From Plakobranchus ocellatus (lineage: Eukaryota > Mollusca > Gastropoda > Plakobranchidae): a DNA stretch of 21,777 nt. Below are positions 20,155-21,777 of the stretch, in pieces. Each line of letters begins with the position of its first letter. Within the stretch, counting starts at the first letter, position 1. The translations under genes were made by a program, and so were the position numbers. The notes below the pieces were generated by a model. That model saw only the letters and a program-made list of their open reading frames with translations. It was not told where the DNA came from and did not search any database. The stretch spans positions 407,171-428,947 of the forward strand of contig BLXT01000512.1 of the NCBI GenBank assembly GCA_019648995.1, read 5' to 3'.

Positions 20155-20433
20155 TCATTCTACATTATACAAGAATAATTGAGGCTATGATGTTTACAAT
20201 AAACGCTTCGAATGCCATTCGCGGGAATCCGAGCAGTCTTCGATTCGGCACTCCAGTTAGGTGGTACATACTACTGGCATTAAAGTTCTCAGATTTGGAA
20301 CGCTAAACGTTTTAAGTGTAGAACCTTTCTTATAAATTTCAATGGAAGCTAAATCACTTTGTTCTGCATTTAATACAAAGATAGCATATACTACGTGATA
20401 CTTCATGTTTAAGCAGTATTCATAGCAACAACA

Positions 20434-20455
20434 AAAATAATAATAATAATAATAT
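20434..20455. repeat. (AAT)n microsatellite
   Basis: Six AAT units follow caaaa. Short simple repeat in intron 2. Confidence 0.9.
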
Positions 20456-21125
20456 TTTAGAACATTTCAAGCCTTTCTTTTTTCTAATGATGCAAAGAAA
20501 TTGTAAAAACAATGTTTGCATACACTTATACCGTTCGCAGAGAGACAAAAAAAAAAAAAACGAATTTGCTGCATGGAATTGTGTTTCCGGGCACGGTTTT
20601 TTTATGCAGGGAGAACTGCACTACCTCTATTACCACATTTCTTAAATCTTTCTTCTTTCGTGTTCATCATTATTTGTGAGTTGTTACCCATTCAGAAGTC
20701 ACGCTATCTGAGGCGTTTCAGACTTGTCGGCGAGGTGGGATGTTTCACAGAAAATTTGAAGATTTGAAAAGTTCTACTCCTAATGCCACTTTTGTATAAT
20801 GTCACGACCTTCGTGAAAATTAAATCACATCTTTTTAAAAACTATCTCTTTTATAGGCTCCTCACACACTGCGTTCGCCCTGCACCAAGCTCGAAGTTCT
20901 TCAGCTTCTTAGAGGTAAAATCATTGTAACCTTGAACTTTGGCCTTATTTACGCCCATTCAGCAACAAGCCAATTATTAGCATCCTCGCATTATCTCGTT
21001 GGCTTGCAGATCCCTGTGAGTTGGCAGTTAATGTAGAGCGTTCTTGATTGGTAGAATTACTACTATTTATGGCGGGGAAAGATTAAATAAAGCAAACGAC
21101 ACTGTTTTTTTCTTTTACTTTGCAG

Positions 21126-21602
21126 CGCTACTGGCGATTCAACTTTTAGCATCAGCTCGACTGATCGCATCTCGGTAGTCTTCGGGGATGTAGTTGGGTG
21201 GTTCGCCTCGGGTACAGTCCTGGTGGATTGGGATGATGTTCCTGGTAACGGTGCTTCTGGAAACAACTATATCACGACCAATGCTGCAGCCAGCTCCGTT
21301 GGGGACACCGTTTCGTTTTCAACAACAACGCGAGACAAGTTTGCGGTTTATGCTCAGGTATCGGCAGACAGCAGCCCAACTTTCACCAACCTACCGACTA
21401 CAATAGCTACCAGCAGACAGGCTGCTGGCGCTGGGGTGGGCGTTTTTACAGTTGCGGCCACAGACTCTGGCGCCAATTCAACTCTAACGTTTTCCTTACT
21501 GTCAGCATCGCCGGCAGGTTCTTTTGCTCTCGCCAGCAGCACGGGCGTTGTTAGTTCTACATCTTCCAGCATTACACCTGCGACCTACACTCTCAGTATA
21601 CG
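21126..21602 (+). CDS. Secreted/membrane cadherin-like protein, exon 3 (domain end, start of cadherin-like repeat)
   Basis: The exon is 477 bp, phase 2 to 2, from acceptor ctttgcag (21125) to donor ACG|GTAAGC. It encodes residues 100-259 (first and last codons split). Residues 101-178 close the N-terminal domain, with DRISVVFGDVVGWF (113-126), an Asn/Gly turn region and RDKFAVYAQV. Residues 184-258 resemble a cadherin ectodomain repeat: PTF (184-186), VFTVAATDSGANSTLTFSL (206-224) in place of the usual A-x-D-x-D-x-G-x-N strand, and F-A-L...TGVVS (233-243). The usual Glu after the first strand and part of the calcium-binding Asp set are missing, so calcium binding is doubtful. One N-glycosylation sequon, NST, sits at 217. 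The symmetric phase suits repetition of this unit downstream. The protein is incomplete here; membrane anchorage is unknown. Confidence 0.85.
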
Positions 21603-21777
21603 GTAAGCTTTGCCCGTTGCCACCGTGCATAACTTTTTTGTGAGGCAGTCTCGGCAAATCTTTCACCATTCACATTTTGGACATGTTGGGTTATGAGCAT
21701 GGTGTATAGGCTAATATCTCCATCTACATTACCTTTCGGGATCAATGGAATTTTGTAAAAGGCTCCAATGTCAAATA
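21603..21777 (+). other. Start of intron 3 of the plus-strand gene
   Basis: Sequence after the donor GTAAGC at 21603 shows no coding continuation; in frame, the read-through stops at once (CGG TAA). The rest of the cadherin repeat must be in an exon beyond the window. Confidence 0.8.

Larger units (their letters stand above)
19839..21125 (+). other. Intron 2 of the plus-strand gene (1287 bp)
   Basis: It runs from GTAAGG to acceptor ttttacttttgcag-type sequence ending at 21125, phase 2. It contains an alternating CG/TG tract (20112-20154), an AAT repeat (20434-20455) and a possible cryptic exon at 20857-20914. Other sequence is unremarkable. Confidence 0.8.

Noticed and set aside
21063-21572. 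Minus-strand open frames opposite the cadherin-like exon
   Set aside because: They are antisense shadows of the plus-strand coding exon, whose splice phases and motifs fit.

Overview
The window is metazoan nuclear DNA. It is AT-rich, with short exons bounded by GT-AG introns, many microsatellites and tRNA-derived short elements. The layout suggests a lophotrochozoan, most likely a mollusc (perhaps a gastropod). That placement is an inference from general character, not from a diagnostic marker. Only about 1.4 kb of the 21.8 kb is coding, and both recognised genes run off the window.

Minus strand: three exons belong to a dystrophin/utrophin orthologue read from high to low coordinates. The exon at 16072-16301 encodes the end of the second actin-binding CH domain plus a Ser-rich linker. 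The exon at 4406-4597 encodes the end of the hinge and the first half of spectrin repeat 1. The exon at 3947-4128 encodes the second half of that repeat. Their phases (1-0, 0-0, 0-2) match what I recall for human DMD exons 8, 10 and 11. They are separated by an ~11.5 kb intron and a 277-bp intron. I could not find the conserved segment expected between the first two (human exon 8 end plus exon 9).

Plus strand: in the dystrophin intron upstream of 16301, and antisense to it, lies the start of another gene. Its coding exons are 17949-17997, 19589-19838 and 21126-21602, and they join in perfect phase. They encode a signal peptide split across the first intron, a Cys/Trp-containing domain with repeated 'QIWRPV...YQLIG' and 'DRISVVFGDVVGWF' style motifs, then the start of a cadherin-like repeat. 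If the CH1/CH2 exons of dystrophin lie to the right of the window, as they must, this gene is nested in or interleaved with dystrophin.

The remaining DNA is intronic repeat landscape. It holds a 39-bp minisatellite (519-1295) carrying an array of splice-donor-like words; a compact tRNA-derived SINE with intact cloverleaf stems and a perfect 13-bp target-site duplication (5812-5974); a tRNA-like head followed by a ~42-bp tandem array of B-box-like units (7625-7960); and a degenerate tRNA-SINE (12505-12605). There is also a long polypurine tract holding a 9-base N gap (10380-11215), large compound CT/CTAT/TA and GA microsatellites, perfect palindromes, a Z-DNA-type (CG)(TG) tract and several G-rich runs. 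No protein-coding transposon, canonical tRNA, rRNA or CRISPR was found.
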